26,319 nt of DNA, taken from JAOUEA01 sp040511595. Lineage in GTDB: Bacteria > Actinomycetota > UBA4738 > HRBIN12. Positions 25,507 through 26,319 of the stretch are shown here, one piece after another. The notes below the pieces were generated by a model. It was not told where the DNA came from and ran no database searches. It was given only the letters and a program-made list of their open reading frames with translations. Each line of letters opens with the position of its first letter. Within the stretch, counting starts at the first letter, position 1. The DNA is taken from assembly GCA_040511595.1 (NCBI GenBank), contig JBEVGU010000097.1, positions 1 to 26,319 of the forward strand, read 5' to 3'. The position numbers were made by a program, and so were the translations under genes.

Positions 25507-26319
25507 GTGAGCGACGCGATCGAGCGACCGGAGGGCGAGACCCGGCCGGCGAGCGGCGCGCCGCCGTGGGAGTACGCGACCGCGCCCGAGTCGACCGACA
25601 TCGTGCGGCTCGAGGACCGCTACGGCCTGTTCATCGGCGGCGAGTTCGTCGAGCCGAAGAGCGGTCGTTGGTTCCCGACGATCAGCCCCTCGACCGAGGA
25701 GACCCTCGCCGAGGTCGCCGAAGCCGATGCCGCCGACGTGGCGCGCGCGGTCGATGCAGCCCGGGACGCCGCGTCCGCGTGGCAGGGGCTCGCGCCGGCC
25801 GAGCGGGCGAAATACGTCTTCCGCATCGCCCGTCAGCTGCAGGAGCGCGCGCGTGAGTTCGCGGTGCTCGAGTCGATGAACGGCGGCAAGCCGGTCAAGG
25901 AGTCGCGCGACGTCGACGTCCCGCTCGCGGCAGCGCATCTCTTCTACTACGCGGGGTGGGCCGACAAGCTCGAGTACGCGTTCCCGGGGCGTGGCTCGCC
26001 TCGACCGGTGGGTGTCGCGGGCCAGATCATCCCGTGGAACTTCCCGCTCCTCATGGCGGCCTGGAAGCTCGCCCCCGCGCTCGCAGCCGGGAACACCGCG
26101 GTGCTGAAGCCGGCCGAGACCACGCCGCTCACCGCGCTGCTACTCGCTCAGGTGATCCAGGAAGCCGAGCTCCCGCCGGGGGTCGTGAACATCGTCACGG
26201 GCGCGGGGGAGACCGGCGCCGCGCTCGTCGACGCGTCCGTCGACAAGATCGCCTTCACGGGCTCCACGGAGGTCGGCAAGGCGATCCGGCGCGCGACCGC
26301 CGGCAGCGGCAAGCGGCTG
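25507..26319 (+). CDS. aldehyde dehydrogenase family protein, 3'-truncated by the window
   Basis: An NAD(P)-dependent aldehyde dehydrogenase. The first 271 residues of about 480-500 are present and the frame is open to the last base. Visible motifs are the N-terminal LFIGGEFVEPKSGRWFPTISPST, the oxyanion Asn N178 in GQIIPWNFPLLM, the coenzyme-binding KPAETTPL segment, and IAFTGSTEVGK from residue 248. The catalytic Cys lies beyond the window. The GTG at 25507 is preceded by GGAGGGG seven bases upstream. Adjacent to deoC it probably oxidises the acetaldehyde from deoxyribose, although these enzymes are broad and another aldehyde is possible. Confidence 0.92.
   Translation, partial: MSDAIERPEGETRPASGAPPWEYATAPESTDIVRLEDRYGLFIGGEFVEPKSGRWFPTISPSTEETLAEVAEADAADVARAVDAARDAASAWQGLAPAERAKYVFRIARQLQERAREFAVLESMNGGKPVKESRDVDVPLAAAHLFYYAGWADKLEYAFPGRGSPRPVGVAGQIIPWNFPLLMAAWKLAPALAAGNTAVLKPAETTPLTALLLAQVIQEAELPPGVVNIVTGAGETGAALVDASVDKIAFTGSTEVGKAIRRATAGSGKRL

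Overview
The window is a GC-rich, densely packed bacterial segment, read here as chromosomal DNA of an actinomycete-type bacterium (Actinomycetota). The case rests on gene order (holA, divergent rpsT/lepA, hemW, hrcA-dnaJ, HIT, phoH, ybeY, CNNM/CBS, cdd, era), frequent GTG starts, GTGA/ATGA stop-start overlaps, and probable leaderless promoters with a TANNNT -10 box 7-9 bases before the start codon. Class or genus cannot be assigned from what is visible. No tRNA, rRNA, CRISPR array, insertion sequence or phage gene was seen.

Region 1 (1-4730) is housekeeping: the 3' part of holA (clamp-loader delta), a small membrane-anchored unknown and rpsT on the minus strand, then lepA and hemW overlapping on the plus strand. 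A strong hairpin sits between the divergent rpsT and lepA starts.

Region 2 (4770-8005) is a signalling pair on the minus strand: an ECF-type sigma factor whose end overlaps the start of a 604-aa single-pass membrane protein. That protein has a short cytoplasmic N-terminus, like an anti-sigma factor, and a TolB/PD40-type beta-propeller outside. A zinc-ribbon membrane protein is divergent from it.

Region 3 (8002-14728) is a stress, RNA-maturation and salvage run: a near-perfect CIRCE operator, hrcA, dnaJ, a HIT-family hydrolase, phoH, ybeY, a CNNM/CBS transporter-like protein, cdd and era. The last five genes overlap end to start.

Region 4 (14743-23530) is a sugar-uptake and catabolism locus: a DeoR-type repressor, divergent from an operon of a SIS-domain sugar isomerase/deaminase, a lipoprotein binding protein, two permeases and an ATPase. 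A minus-strand amidohydrolase and a family-4 glycosidase follow. The SIS gene and the glycosidase, 6.5 kb apart, have near-identical promoter-operator modules (TTGC box, 18-base spacer, TAAAGTGC, 6 bases, ATGAGCGAAA). In the first the operator contains the start codon of the SIS gene. In the second it opens a 24-codon leader ORF that stops one base before the glycosidase. This implies one regulon, probably under the local DeoR-type repressor, and is the most interesting feature of the window.

Region 5 (23557-26319) holds a cupredoxin lipoprotein, an isoprenylcysteine-methyltransferase-like membrane protein with an apparent frameshift near its C-terminus, deoC, and the first 271 codons of an aldehyde dehydrogenase. 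The last two suggest deoxyribose-phosphate breakdown to acetyl units.
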